From Mediterranea massiliensis (GTDB lineage Bacteria > Bacteroidota > Bacteroidia > Bacteroidales > Bacteroidaceae): 64,000 nt of DNA. Every line of letters starts with the position of its first letter. Within the stretch, counting starts at the first letter, position 1. The stretch lies in NCBI GenBank assembly GCA_015060695.1, contig SUYA01000005.1, positions 62,001 through 126,000 on the forward strand, given 5' to 3'. Position numbers and translations under genes: made by a program. Below are positions 15,722 to 24,289 of this stretch, piece by piece. A model generated the notes under the pieces. The model was not told the DNA's origin. It did no database searches and saw only the letters and a list, made by a program, of their open reading frames with translations.

Positions 15722-17836
15722 ATGAAAACAAAACAATGGATATTGCTAATAGCCACTCTTTGCTTCTCTTTCCAATCATTGTCGGCAATTGATATCAAAC
15801 GATATGTAAAGGTTGGAGGAACCGGTAATGGTACTTCTTGGGAGAATGCTTGTGGAAGTATTCAACAAGCCATCGAGAATTGTAAGGTTGCCGGAAGTGG
15901 CACGGTATATATTGCTGAAGGTGTTTATTACGAGTGTGTTACATTTCCTTCGGGTACAAATAATGTCAAATTGTTAGGTTCATTTCCTAAAGACGGAGGA
16001 GAGAAACAAAGTTATAGAGGTACTCCTTCTATCATAGACGGACGTAACCAACCTTATTGTATGCAAATTAATCATTGCCAGAATGTTACTGTCGATGGAG
16101 TCCTTATGCGGGGTGGGCATACAGGCTCGATACCTCTCAATAAGTTGGAACCCAATCATGCCGGTGGTTTGGAAATGAGCTATACAACCGGTGTGGTTAG
16201 CAACTGTACGTTCATTGATAACAATAAATATGGTCTTGAAGTCCATGAAGGTGTGACGGTGAAAAATTGCATTATAGGCAGAAATGCCGGTGGTGTATAT
16301 TGTGACGATGCAACGGTGGTCGAAAGCCATATATTGCAAAATAATGGAGTGGGTATTACACTAAGTGGAGGCTCGATAGCACGTTCTAATATTTATGAAA
16401 ACAAAAGTAAAGGTGTAGAAGCTTATGGCGGGCATGTGCTGTTTTGCAATATTTATAATAACCGGAATGATAATAAGCCGGGAGGTGGAATACATAATCA
16501 AGGTGTAACCAATGTGTATGGTTGTTGTATTTTTAATAATACGGCATTGAAAGGTGCGGGAATCTATTCTGCTACAGGCTCCATATTGGTAGAATCTACT
16601 ACTATCGTAAATAATTCGGCCAGTGAAGGTGCTTCAGGAATTCACTTTGAAAATACCAAACATAGTTTGGCAGCACTGATTTTATGGAATAACCTTACCT
16701 CAGGAAAACCTGCACAGTTCCGTTTTGAAAGTACAGATAGAAAGAGCTATATGCACCATTGTGCTATACAGGGTGGAGGTGAATTACCGGAAACCGATGC
16801 ACAGTTAGGCATTATAAACCTTGCTGCCGGTAATAAAGTGAATGGAAAACCTTCTCCATATTTTAAGAATGTACTTAATAAGGTTGGCGCATCTGTCAAT
16901 AATGCGACAATGATTGAAAAGCAAAACTTCGACCTTGAGTTAGGATCTGCTTGTATCGGAACAGGTGCCTTGGCTAAACAATTGGAATGGTACTATAATA
17001 ATGATTTAAGCGATAGAGGAATCAATGGGCAGAAGCAGAACAAGAATCACTTTAATTGCGGTGCCTATCAAGAAACAGCAGAAAAATATACCGAAAGAAT
17101 GGGAACCATCTCTGAGGCGGTGAGCAACTTTAGTATAGGTCAAGTCTTTACAGAACAATCTGACGGCTCTCGGAATGAAAATATCTATGCGGTAGAAACA
17201 GATTTGAAGACTATTTGGAAATTCTATTCAAACAAACCTCATAAGCGGATATTTGTATATAGGATTGAAAATGGAGGATCTGTTACCGAAAAGAATATAA
17301 GTGTTGATTGCGAAGATGGAGAAAACTCATGGATTGTGCGTGTTCATAGAGGAATGTTGGCAGAAGGCTCGCTGAAAATCAGTGTGCTCACGGATAATGA
17401 AGTATTGGCTACCAAAGAGATAAATGTGCAGTCTGCTGCAGTCATGGCAGAACAAGTGTTGGCTCAGAAAAAAGCTAATGTTAAGGTTCATTGTAAAGTG
17501 CCACAGACACTTGCCGATTTTATGAACGCTCGTTGTGAAAATGGTACGCTGACGGTCAGCATAATTGTGGAGAATAAAGCTATGAACCAAAGCGCATTGT
17601 ATGCCGATAGTTATGCAACATATACAGACGCTACCGGTAAACTTGGTCGAGCCAAAGTGAAGTATAGTGGTGGAGAAATGGTAGGTGGAAGAAATGTATT
17701 GAAACATGGTAAGCAAGCCTTTGTCTATGTAACAATAAAGAATATGCCATCTTCTGGAGAACTGAAGAAATTGGAAGTTTCCATGGGTAGTCAATATGGA
17801 AAAGGAAAGATTCTGTTGTACGATGTAGTGTGGTAG
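15722..17836 (+). CDS. Secreted right-handed beta-helix protein
   Basis: 704 residues from ATG 15722 (a GTG two codons earlier is possible). Signal peptide about 1-22 (MKTKQWILLIATLCFSFQSL). The opening RYVKVGGTGNGTSWENAC and GTVYIAEGVYYECVTFPSG match the start of pectate-lyase-like beta-helix domains found in Bacteroidota (the 'YVxxxGxGxGxSWxxA' pattern). Repeated turns follow (NCTFIDNNKYGLEVHEG, NCIIGRNAGGVYCDDA, SNIYENKSKGVEAYGG, CCIFNNTALKGAGIYS) up to about residue 460. The C-terminal 240 residues are beta-rich without a clear name. It may bind or cleave polysaccharide, but no catalytic residues can be assigned. Last gene of the four-gene set, ending at a strong terminator. Confidence 0.8.
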   Translation: MKTKQWILLIATLCFSFQSLSAIDIKRYVKVGGTGNGTSWENACGSIQQAIENCKVAGSGTVYIAEGVYYECVTFPSGTNNVKLLGSFPKDGGEKQSYRGTPSIIDGRNQPYCMQINHCQNVTVDGVLMRGGHTGSIPLNKLEPNHAGGLEMSYTTGVVSNCTFIDNNKYGLEVHEGVTVKNCIIGRNAGGVYCDDATVVESHILQNNGVGITLSGGSIARSNIYENKSKGVEAYGGHVLFCNIYNNRNDNKPGGGIHNQGVTNVYGCCIFNNTALKGAGIYSATGSILVESTTIVNNSASEGASGIHFENTKHSLAALILWNNLTSGKPAQFRFESTDRKSYMHHCAIQGGGELPETDAQLGIINLAAGNKVNGKPSPYFKNVLNKVGASVNNATMIEKQNFDLELGSACIGTGALAKQLEWYYNNDLSDRGINGQKQNKNHFNCGAYQETAEKYTERMGTISEAVSNFSIGQVFTEQSDGSRNENIYAVETDLKTIWKFYSNKPHKRIFVYRIENGGSVTEKNISVDCEDGENSWIVRVHRGMLAEGSLKISVLTDNEVLATKEINVQSAAVMAEQVLAQKKANVKVHCKVPQTLADFMNARCENGTLTVSIIVENKAMNQSALYADSYATYTDATGKLGRAKVKYSGGEMVGGRNVLKHGKQAFVYVTIKNMPSSGELKKLEVSMGSQYGKGKILLYDVVW

Positions 17837-17876
17837 TTGCTGCGTAGCGCTATTACTCCTACCGCATTAAAATAGT

Positions 17877-17921
17877 AAACCTTCTTGCTTTTGGGGTTCA
17901 ACCGTTTAAGCAAGAAGGTTT
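17877..17921. terminator. Bidirectional terminator between convergent genes
   Basis: A perfect 14-bp stem (AAACCTTCTTGCTT / AAGCAAGAAGGTTT) with a 17-base loop, between the beta-helix gene (plus) and the efflux channel gene (minus). The stem ends in A/T-rich runs on both sides. Confidence 0.7.
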
Positions 17922-17948
17922 GCTTTGATTATTAACAAACTGTGGCGT

Positions 17949-19184
17949 TTACAATTTGTTCTGATACAATTGTGCCATTACCTTCTGGTACTGGTTCTCC
18001 AATTGCAATAGGTTGGCTTGGCTATCATACACCACCGCCACTTCTACAAAATATTCTATCATACTGATTTCGCCACCGATAAGAGCCTTTTTCAGTAACT
18101 CCAAGTCTTGCTGACGACCCAGTGTCTCCTCATACTCCTTCATGGAGATGTGCAGGTTACGAGCCTCTTCATACAGATTCCACAAGGCCGTGCCGGCTTC
18201 TAAACGAGTAGTCTCTTGCTGATACGCTAACGTCTGGGCCTGTGCCTTGGCAATCTTTACCTTGTTGCGATTTTCGAAGAGAGGGAATGAGAAACCTACT
18301 ACCACTCCGTTCAGTGGATGCCCCGACTCGGTGTTTCGCCGATAGCCTACTTGTAACTTCGGAATCCACCCTTGACGATTGGCCGACAGTTGCTTGCGGG
18401 CAGCATCACTCTCATTGTCCAACGCCTGCAGATTGGGGCACAGACTGAGCAGTTCGGCACACACCGGTGCAAAATCGGTTGGTAGTGGTACTGCCGGGTA
18501 GGTAGTCAATCCCAAAGCCTCTGCACCGGCAGGAACCGGGTCGGCCATCGGACGTCCTGGGCTTAACAATTGGTTGTCATTCAGTGCTTGCAACTCCTTC
18601 AACTTGGCTTGCAGCGACGTGGCGTTCAAGCGATGCTCGGTGCGTACATTCAGTAGCTCTAAGTTTATTTTGTTTGTTTCCAGCACATTGGCATCACCCG
18701 TTTCCAATCGTTTGGCATAGATGGTAGCCAACTCTTCGGCATTCTTCAGTCGTTGCTCCAACAGTTTTTGTTGCTTGTATAGCCCGATGATGTCTAAACA
18801 AAGTTCTTGTGCCTGCAGCAACATCTGCTGACGGAAGGCAGTGGCTTGAGCATCCAGTGCATACGCTTTCAGTCGATTCATCTTGCCGCGAGTGGCATAG
18901 AGTGTAGGAAACTCGAAACTTTGTGCTACCACCAGTTCGCCCACAGTGCGATTGCTATTGTCCGAATCCCACAAGTGAGCATAGGTCAGGGTAGGGTCGG
19001 GCAGGTTGTTGGCCGTTTTATTCTCTAACTTTTGCGAGCGTACCCTCTCACCGTTCGCTTTCAACTCTTTGTTGTTGGTTTCAATCTGGCGCAAGATGGC
19101 ATCAATGGCATCAGTCTGTGCATAAGCAGTAGTCACTCCAGCCATCAGGCTTGTCAGTATCAGTAATGTATATATTGTTTTCAT
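17949..19184 (-). CDS. TolC-family outer-membrane channel of a heavy-metal RND efflux system
   Basis: 411 residues with a signal peptide (about 1-22, ending TTAYAQ). It shows the two-fold coiled-helix organisation of the outer membrane efflux family (about 30-210 and 235-405): NNKELKANGERVRSQKLENK, NLPDPTLTYAHLWDSDN, AKLKELQALND, ANRQGWIPKLQVGYRRNTES, VVVGFSFPLFENRNKVKIAK. The pattern NLPDPTL and the 'GxxFPLFxxRxKV' motif are typical of CusC/CzcC-like members. It lies 8 bases after the pump gene, the last gene of a four-gene operon, and would carry metal ions across the outer membrane. Confidence 0.9.
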   Translation of the reverse strand: MKTIYTLLILTSLMAGVTTAYAQTDAIDAILRQIETNNKELKANGERVRSQKLENKTANNLPDPTLTYAHLWDSDNSNRTVGELVVAQSFEFPTLYATRGKMNRLKAYALDAQATAFRQQMLLQAQELCLDIIGLYKQQKLLEQRLKNAEELATIYAKRLETGDANVLETNKINLELLNVRTEHRLNATSLQAKLKELQALNDNQLLSPGRPMADPVPAGAEALGLTTYPAVPLPTDFAPVCAELLSLCPNLQALDNESDAARKQLSANRQGWIPKLQVGYRRNTESGHPLNGVVVGFSFPLFENRNKVKIAKAQAQTLAYQQETTRLEAGTALWNLYEEARNLHISMKEYEETLGRQQDLELLKKALIGGEISMIEYFVEVAVVYDSQANLLQLENQYQKVMAQLYQNKL

Positions 19185-19192
19185 ACAGCTTA

Positions 19193-22100
19193 TTATTTAA
19201 TGGATAAGTTCTCATTCCGTCTTAACCAAAGATAAACAATCGGGATAATGAATCCGTTCAGGCAGGTCGAGGTCAACAATCCTCCCAGTATGACTTTTGC
19301 CATCGGACTTTGTATCTCGTTGCCGGGCAAGTCGCCGCCCAATGCCAACGGAATAAGTGCCAATGCCGAGGTAAGTGCTGTCATTAGGATGGGGTTGAGG
19401 CGGTCGAGCGAACCGTGGATAACACTTTCATAGGCTGATAGTCCGTCGGCTTGCAACGATTTATAGCGACCGATAAGCAGCATACCGTTTCGGGTAGCAA
19501 TGCCAAACAGGGAGATGAATCCAATGATGGCCGGAATGCTTATTTCGCCCGATGTGATGAGCAGTGCAAACACCCCTCCAATCAGTGCTAAAGGCAGGTT
19601 GAGTAGGATGATGGCACTCTCTGTCAACTCCTTGAATTCATGATAGAGCAATAGGAAGATGACTACAATAGACATCAGCGAGGTAAGCAACAAGGTACGG
19701 CTGGCTGCTTGTTCGCTTTCAAATTGTCCGCCATACTCCACATGATACCCTTCGGGCAGTGCTACCTTCTCGTCAATGGTCTCTTGAATGTCGTTCACCA
19801 CACTGCGCAAATCGCGGTCGGCCACGTTGGCACTGATTACAATCTTGCGCTTCACGTTTTCGCGGCTGATACTGTTGGGGCCTAAGGCCGAACGAATCTC
19901 TGCCACATAGTTCAACGGAACCTGCTTACCATCTCCGGTGTCAATCATCAGATTGGCAATCTTCTCGGCCCGGTCTTTCAATGAGTCGTCCACTTTCACG
20001 GTCAGGTCGAAGCTCTTTCCTTTTTCGTAAACCTGCGAAACCGCTTCGCCGGCCAGGCAAACACGCACATACTCGGCAAACTGAGGTACAGTAATGCCAT
20101 ATCGTGCCAGCATCTCCCGACGAGGAGTGATGGTCAGCTGTGGGCGTTCAATCTGCTGCTCTACGTTGAGGTCGGCAATGCCATCTATACCGCTGATTTG
20201 CTTTTTAATTTCTCCGGCCAGCGAGAACATACGTGTCAGGTCGTCGCCAAACAGTTTGATGGCAATGTTGGCTTTGGTACCACTCAGCATGGCATCGATA
20301 CGGTGGCTGATGGGTTGTCCGATTTCTACATTAGCCCCCACCAACGTACCCAGTTTCTCTCGTACCTCGGCTGCCAGTTCGCTGCGACTTCTACCGTCTA
20401 ACTCATAAGGAGCTTCAATCTCCGAAGCGTTCACCCCGAAAGAGTGTTCTGCCAGTTCGGCACGTCCCGTTTTGCGTGCCACAGTTTGTATCTCAGGAAT
20501 GCTGAGCAACAACTCTTCGGCCCTTCTTCCTATGGCATCACTCTCTTCTAAAGAGATGCCGGGCAGTGAAGAGATGTTGATGGTAAACGAACCTTCATTA
20601 AATGGAGGCAAGAACGAACGTCCTAAGGTGAAGAAGCAGATTATAGTCGCTACAAATAGTGCAGCAACACCCCCCATTACTACTTTGCTGTGCGCAATGC
20701 TCCACACCAACAGTTGTTGGTAATGTACTTTCATCCAGCGAGCCACCGGCGAGTCGGCCGATTGTACACTCTCTTTATTCTCTTTTAATAAGTAAGAGCA
20801 AAGCACCGGTGTCACTGTGAGTGCCACCAAGGTAGAGGCACACAAGGCTGTGATAAAGGCTATGCCTAATGGAACCAGCATACGGCCTTCCATACCACTC
20901 AGGAAGAAGAGGGGTACGAAGCTGACTACAATAATCAGTGTGGAGTTCAAGATGGGCATACGCACCTCTTTCGATGCTTGGAAAACTACCTCGATGACCG
21001 ATTTTCTTTCTGCCACAGGCAGCAAGCGGTTTTCGTGAAGCCGTTTATACACATTCTCTACATCCACAATAGCATCATCTACCAACGATCCGATAGCAAT
21101 GGCCATACCACCCAAACTCATGGTGTTGATGGTAAACCCTAAATAGTGCAAGGTGACCAACGATACGATGATGGCCAGTGGCAGTGTCAGTACCGAAATC
21201 AGGGTGGTGCGCACGTTGGCCAGGAAAAGAAACAGTACCAATACTACAAAGATACCCCCTTCGATGAGTGACCGTTGCACGTTGCCTATCGAACTTTCGA
21301 TGAAACGGCTTTGGCGGAAAACGTCGGTTGAGATGCGTACATCCTTTGGCAGGTTCTTCTGTACATCCTTCAAGGCAGCCTCCACTTTTTGGGTCAGCTC
21401 CAGTGTGCTGGTAGCCGGCTGCTTGGTTACGGTTAGCAGCACTGCCGGCTTTCCCCGTTCCGAGGCTGTACCCAATTTGGGCACCTTGCTGCCTATCTGT
21501 ACATCGGCTACGTCTTCCAAGAACAGCGGCGATTCACCACTTTTCACTACCGAGCGGCGCAGCTCCTCAATCTGTTGCGTACTGACCAGCCCACGTACAA
21601 TATACTCATTTCCATATTCATAGAGTACACCACCGTTGGCATTCAGGTTCATTCCTCGTGTGGCATTCAGTACGTCGGCCAATGTGATGCCGTAATGTCG
21701 CATCCGTTCCGGACTGAGCAATACCTGATACTCCTTGATGTCACCACCAATGACCGAAACCTGTGCTACCCCTCCGGTTGACAACAAACGGGTGCGGATG
21801 GTCCAGTCGGCTATGGTGCGCAAGTCCAGCATAGAGGTCGAGTCGGCTGTCAAACCGATAATCATCATTTCGCCCAAAATGGACGATTGAGGTCCTAACG
21901 TGGGATTGCCCACTCCGGCCGGTAGCTCTTCGCCCACAATGGCCAATCGCTCGCTGACAATTTGTCGAGCCAAGTAAATATCAGTATCCCAATCGAACTC
22001 CACCCATAAGATAGAGAATCCGTTGGTAGAAGACGAACGTACCCGGCGTACATGAGTTGCTCCGTTAACCGCCGTTTCAATAGGGAATGTAACCAGTTGC

Positions 22101-22285
22101 TCCACCTCCTCAGCCGCCATGCCGTTGGCTTCGGTCATGACCACCACGGTTGGAGCCGTCAAGTCGGGAAACACATCCACATCGGTGTGTAGTGCCGTGT
22201 AGGTTCCCCCAATCATTAACAGCACCGCTGCTACCAGCACTACGATGCGGTTGGAAAGAGAAAAATGTATAATCTTGTTCAGCAT
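19193..22285 (-). CDS. CusA/CzcA-family heavy-metal RND efflux pump
   Basis: 1030 residues, normal length for an inner-membrane RND pump. The N-terminus NRIVVLVAAVLLMIGGTYTA, the periplasmic DVFPDLTAPTVVVMTEA and GMAAEEVEQLVTFPIETAV, and the TM4 motif GGMAIAIGSLVDDAIVDVEN are those of the heavy-metal (HME) branch rather than drug pumps. There are 12 membrane segments in two halves (around residues 330-540 and 860-1025). It uses the proton gradient to export divalent or monovalent metal (zinc, cobalt, copper or silver in known members); the metal cannot be told from sequence here. It sits between its adaptor (12 bases away) and channel genes. Confidence 0.93.
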   Translation of the reverse strand: MLNKIIHFSLSNRIVVLVAAVLLMIGGTYTALHTDVDVFPDLTAPTVVVMTEANGMAAEEVEQLVTFPIETAVNGATHVRRVRSSSTNGFSILWVEFDWDTDIYLARQIVSERLAIVGEELPAGVGNPTLGPQSSILGEMMIIGLTADSTSMLDLRTIADWTIRTRLLSTGGVAQVSVIGGDIKEYQVLLSPERMRHYGITLADVLNATRGMNLNANGGVLYEYGNEYIVRGLVSTQQIEELRRSVVKSGESPLFLEDVADVQIGSKVPKLGTASERGKPAVLLTVTKQPATSTLELTQKVEAALKDVQKNLPKDVRISTDVFRQSRFIESSIGNVQRSLIEGGIFVVLVLFLFLANVRTTLISVLTLPLAIIVSLVTLHYLGFTINTMSLGGMAIAIGSLVDDAIVDVENVYKRLHENRLLPVAERKSVIEVVFQASKEVRMPILNSTLIIVVSFVPLFFLSGMEGRMLVPLGIAFITALCASTLVALTVTPVLCSYLLKENKESVQSADSPVARWMKVHYQQLLVWSIAHSKVVMGGVAALFVATIICFFTLGRSFLPPFNEGSFTINISSLPGISLEESDAIGRRAEELLLSIPEIQTVARKTGRAELAEHSFGVNASEIEAPYELDGRSRSELAAEVREKLGTLVGANVEIGQPISHRIDAMLSGTKANIAIKLFGDDLTRMFSLAGEIKKQISGIDGIADLNVEQQIERPQLTITPRREMLARYGITVPQFAEYVRVCLAGEAVSQVYEKGKSFDLTVKVDDSLKDRAEKIANLMIDTGDGKQVPLNYVAEIRSALGPNSISRENVKRKIVISANVADRDLRSVVNDIQETIDEKVALPEGYHVEYGGQFESEQAASRTLLLTSLMSIVVIFLLLYHEFKELTESAIILLNLPLALIGGVFALLITSGEISIPAIIGFISLFGIATRNGMLLIGRYKSLQADGLSAYESVIHGSLDRLNPILMTALTSALALIPLALGGDLPGNEIQSPMAKVILGGLLTSTCLNGFIIPIVYLWLRRNENLSIK

Positions 22286-22297
22286 ACTTCCTATTCA

Positions 22298-23578
22298 TCA
22301 ATGTTCATGACTATGTCCCGGAATGGCATTGGCTGTACCTGCCAGCTTCACTTGGTAAGCACCTTCGGTCACTATCTTGTCTCCGGCATGAATACCACTC
22401 AATACCTGTACCTCCTTGCCATTGTCGGCACCTAAGGTAACCAATTGCTTTTTGTAACACTCCTTATCCAATTGCAGATAAACAAAGAAACTGCCTTGCT
22501 CTTCGGTCAGTGCCGTGTGGGGCAGGCTCAATACACCCTCCATCGGGGTAGAGAGCAGGTATATCTCCACAAACGAACCGGGTATCACCTCTCCTTTGTT
22601 GTCAAATTCAAATGTAACGGGAATGTAATAACCGTTTCCGTCCGAACTCTTTCCATAAGACAACAGTTGTCCGTTCAATTCCTTTAATTCATATACCTTA
22701 TTATTATAGGGAGTACAGAAGTTGGCCGAACCAATGTTGTGCAGGGCAGGGTAGTACTTCTCTGATACGTCGGCACGCAAAAAGAGACGACGATTCTGTG
22801 TGATGCTCATCAGTGGCTGTCCCACTTCTATGTAATCACCCTCTTTCACAAACAAGTTCTTCACAAAGCCACCGATGCCGGCTGTTACTTGTTGTCCGCC
22901 TTCGGTATGGTTCTTGGCCACCGCTTCGTAGCTGATGCGAGCATTTTCATAAGCCTGTTTAGCTTGCAGGAATGCCTTTTCCGATACAATTCGGTCGCTC
23001 ACCAATGACTTCATACGTTCATACTCTTTTTGTGCCACTTCGTAGGCTATCTGTGCCTTTTCTACCGGATCACCCTGACCGATGTGTCGAGCAGAGATAG
23101 TCAGTAATGCTTTACCCGATTGCACCGGCATCCCTTCGGTGACCTTTCCTTTGAACGAAACTACTCCGGCTACGGTAGCCACTACGGTTTTTTCATCACC
23201 TTGTGCAGCCAGAACCTGTCCGCTGGTACGGATAATTTGGTGGAATACTCCCGGTTGTACCGTGCCCACCTTAACACCTGCCGCTTCGGCTTTGGCTACG
23301 CTCATTACAATCTCGTCAGGATTGTGTTCGTGTCCGTTATGACCATCGTGATTATGTCCCTCATGGCTGTGGCTATGACCTTCATGGCTGTGATTATGTC
23401 CCTCATGATTGTGGTTATGACCCTCATGGTTGTGTTCGTCATGGTTATGACCCTCATGATTATGAGTATGTTCAGTCGTTTCATGACCATGTCCGTCGTG
23501 CTCGTGGTGAGCCGACTTACTTGTGCAGGAGCCGAGCAAAAAGAGTGCTACGACTCCCCAGATGAGTTTGTTTTTCAT
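22298..23578 (-). CDS. Periplasmic adaptor (CusB/CzcB-type) with a long histidine-rich N-terminus
   Basis: 426 residues from ATG 23578; an upstream in-frame ATG at 23635 adds 19 residues without signal features. MKNKLIWGVVALFLLGSC is a lipoprotein signal (cysteine 18). Residues about 24-86 are a repeated His-rich tract (HEGHNHxH-type, roughly every seven residues), expected to bind metal ions. The adaptor fold follows: barrel-sandwich (VVATVAGVVSFKGKVTEG, GIGGFVKNLFVKEGDYIEVG), helical hairpin (about 185-230) and beta-barrel (FCTPYNNKVYELKELNG, GSFVEIYLLSTPMEG). It bridges pump and channel and may hand over metal. The 12-base gap to the pump gene shows co-transcription. Confidence 0.92.
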   Translation of the reverse strand: MKNKLIWGVVALFLLGSCTSKSAHHEHDGHGHETTEHTHNHEGHNHDEHNHEGHNHNHEGHNHSHEGHSHSHEGHNHDGHNGHEHNPDEIVMSVAKAEAAGVKVGTVQPGVFHQIIRTSGQVLAAQGDEKTVVATVAGVVSFKGKVTEGMPVQSGKALLTISARHIGQGDPVEKAQIAYEVAQKEYERMKSLVSDRIVSEKAFLQAKQAYENARISYEAVAKNHTEGGQQVTAGIGGFVKNLFVKEGDYIEVGQPLMSITQNRRLFLRADVSEKYYPALHNIGSANFCTPYNNKVYELKELNGQLLSYGKSSDGNGYYIPVTFEFDNKGEVIPGSFVEIYLLSTPMEGVLSLPHTALTEEQGSFFVYLQLDKECYKKQLVTLGADNGKEVQVLSGIHAGDKIVTEGAYQVKLAGTANAIPGHSHEH

Positions 23579-23679
23579 ATAAATGGTGTTATTGATTATT
23601 ATCAGTGACGGGTAGTGAGTAGTCATAGAACTCACTACCGATTCTCGGTAGCACGAAAGTGCTTGGGTATAGTCTCTCC

Positions 23680-24090
23680 TTAAAGAGAGGGAGGGGCACG
23701 AAGAGCCGTGGCACCTGCTAAGCAGATGCCATGCAATGATTCGCGGAACACCCCATCGGGCTTTCCGTCATCTTTCTCTGCAAGTAGCAGGCTGACAATG
23801 GCTTCTGCCGTATAAAGATATTCGTCAGCTATCGGGTAAACCGTGAAGCCTTGTTGTTCTTGAGGGGCTTGTTGGTAGAAGTGCGTGGTAATGCATCCCG
23901 TGTCGCAACAGCAATGGTCATGTTCGTGTTGTTCGGCATTGCCGGTATGGTGTTCGCAACATGTTTCCGAAATGTCGTCTTTCATGCAAATCAATCCGTC
24001 GGCATGATGATGATGGGGAATGACCGGAACCACCAACATAACGATGCTGATGAGCAGTAGAAAAAGAGCTGTCGATACTTTCTGTTTCAT
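23680..24090 (-). CDS. Small His/Cys-rich exported protein, DUF6769-like
   Basis: 136 residues from ATG 24090 (the longer frame to 24195 starts upstream of the promoter and was rejected). The start MKQKVSTALFLLLISIVML is a signal or anchor sequence, followed by HHHHADGLICMKDD, CCEHHTGNAEQHEHDHCCCD and C-terminal hydrophobic LYTAEAIVSLLLAE. The clusters of His and Cys strongly suggest metal binding. I associate this pattern with DUF6769 proteins that precede metal efflux genes in Bacteroides; the name is moderately certain. First gene of the efflux operon with its own good promoter; a role as periplasmic metal sensor or buffer is inference. Confidence 0.75.
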   Translation of the reverse strand: MKQKVSTALFLLLISIVMLVVPVIPHHHHADGLICMKDDISETCCEHHTGNAEQHEHDHCCCDTGCITTHFYQQAPQEQQGFTVYPIADEYLYTAEAIVSLLLAEKDDGKPDGVFRESLHGICLAGATALRAPPSL

Positions 24091-24115
24091 TCCCCGTCTG
24101 TTTTTATTCGCTGTG

Positions 24116-24146
24116 CAAAGATAACAGAAAGCAGATTTCTTTGCAA
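24116..24146 (-). promoter_or_regulatory. Promoter of the heavy-metal efflux operon
   Basis: Minus-strand -7 TATCTTTG at 24123-24116 and -33 TTG at 24146-24144, 20 bases apart. The ATG at 24090 lies about 20 bases past the predicted start. No metal-regulator operator was recognised. Confidence 0.6.
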
Positions 24147-24289
24147 TAAATTCTTTTATTTTTAATGAATCTCCATTAAAAAGGTGAGTTGTCAATCAAC
24201 TTTTTACTTGTAACATCATTGTAATACGGCTGAAACTTTCCTGCAATAAATATTAAGTTCTTTTGCGTCCGAATTATAATACATTACTC

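Noticed and set aside
23305..23608. Frames across the histidine-repeat DNA in other phases (162 and 61 codons)
   Set aside because: Repeat DNA is open in several frames; only the lipoprotein-adaptor frame has a signal and domain structure.
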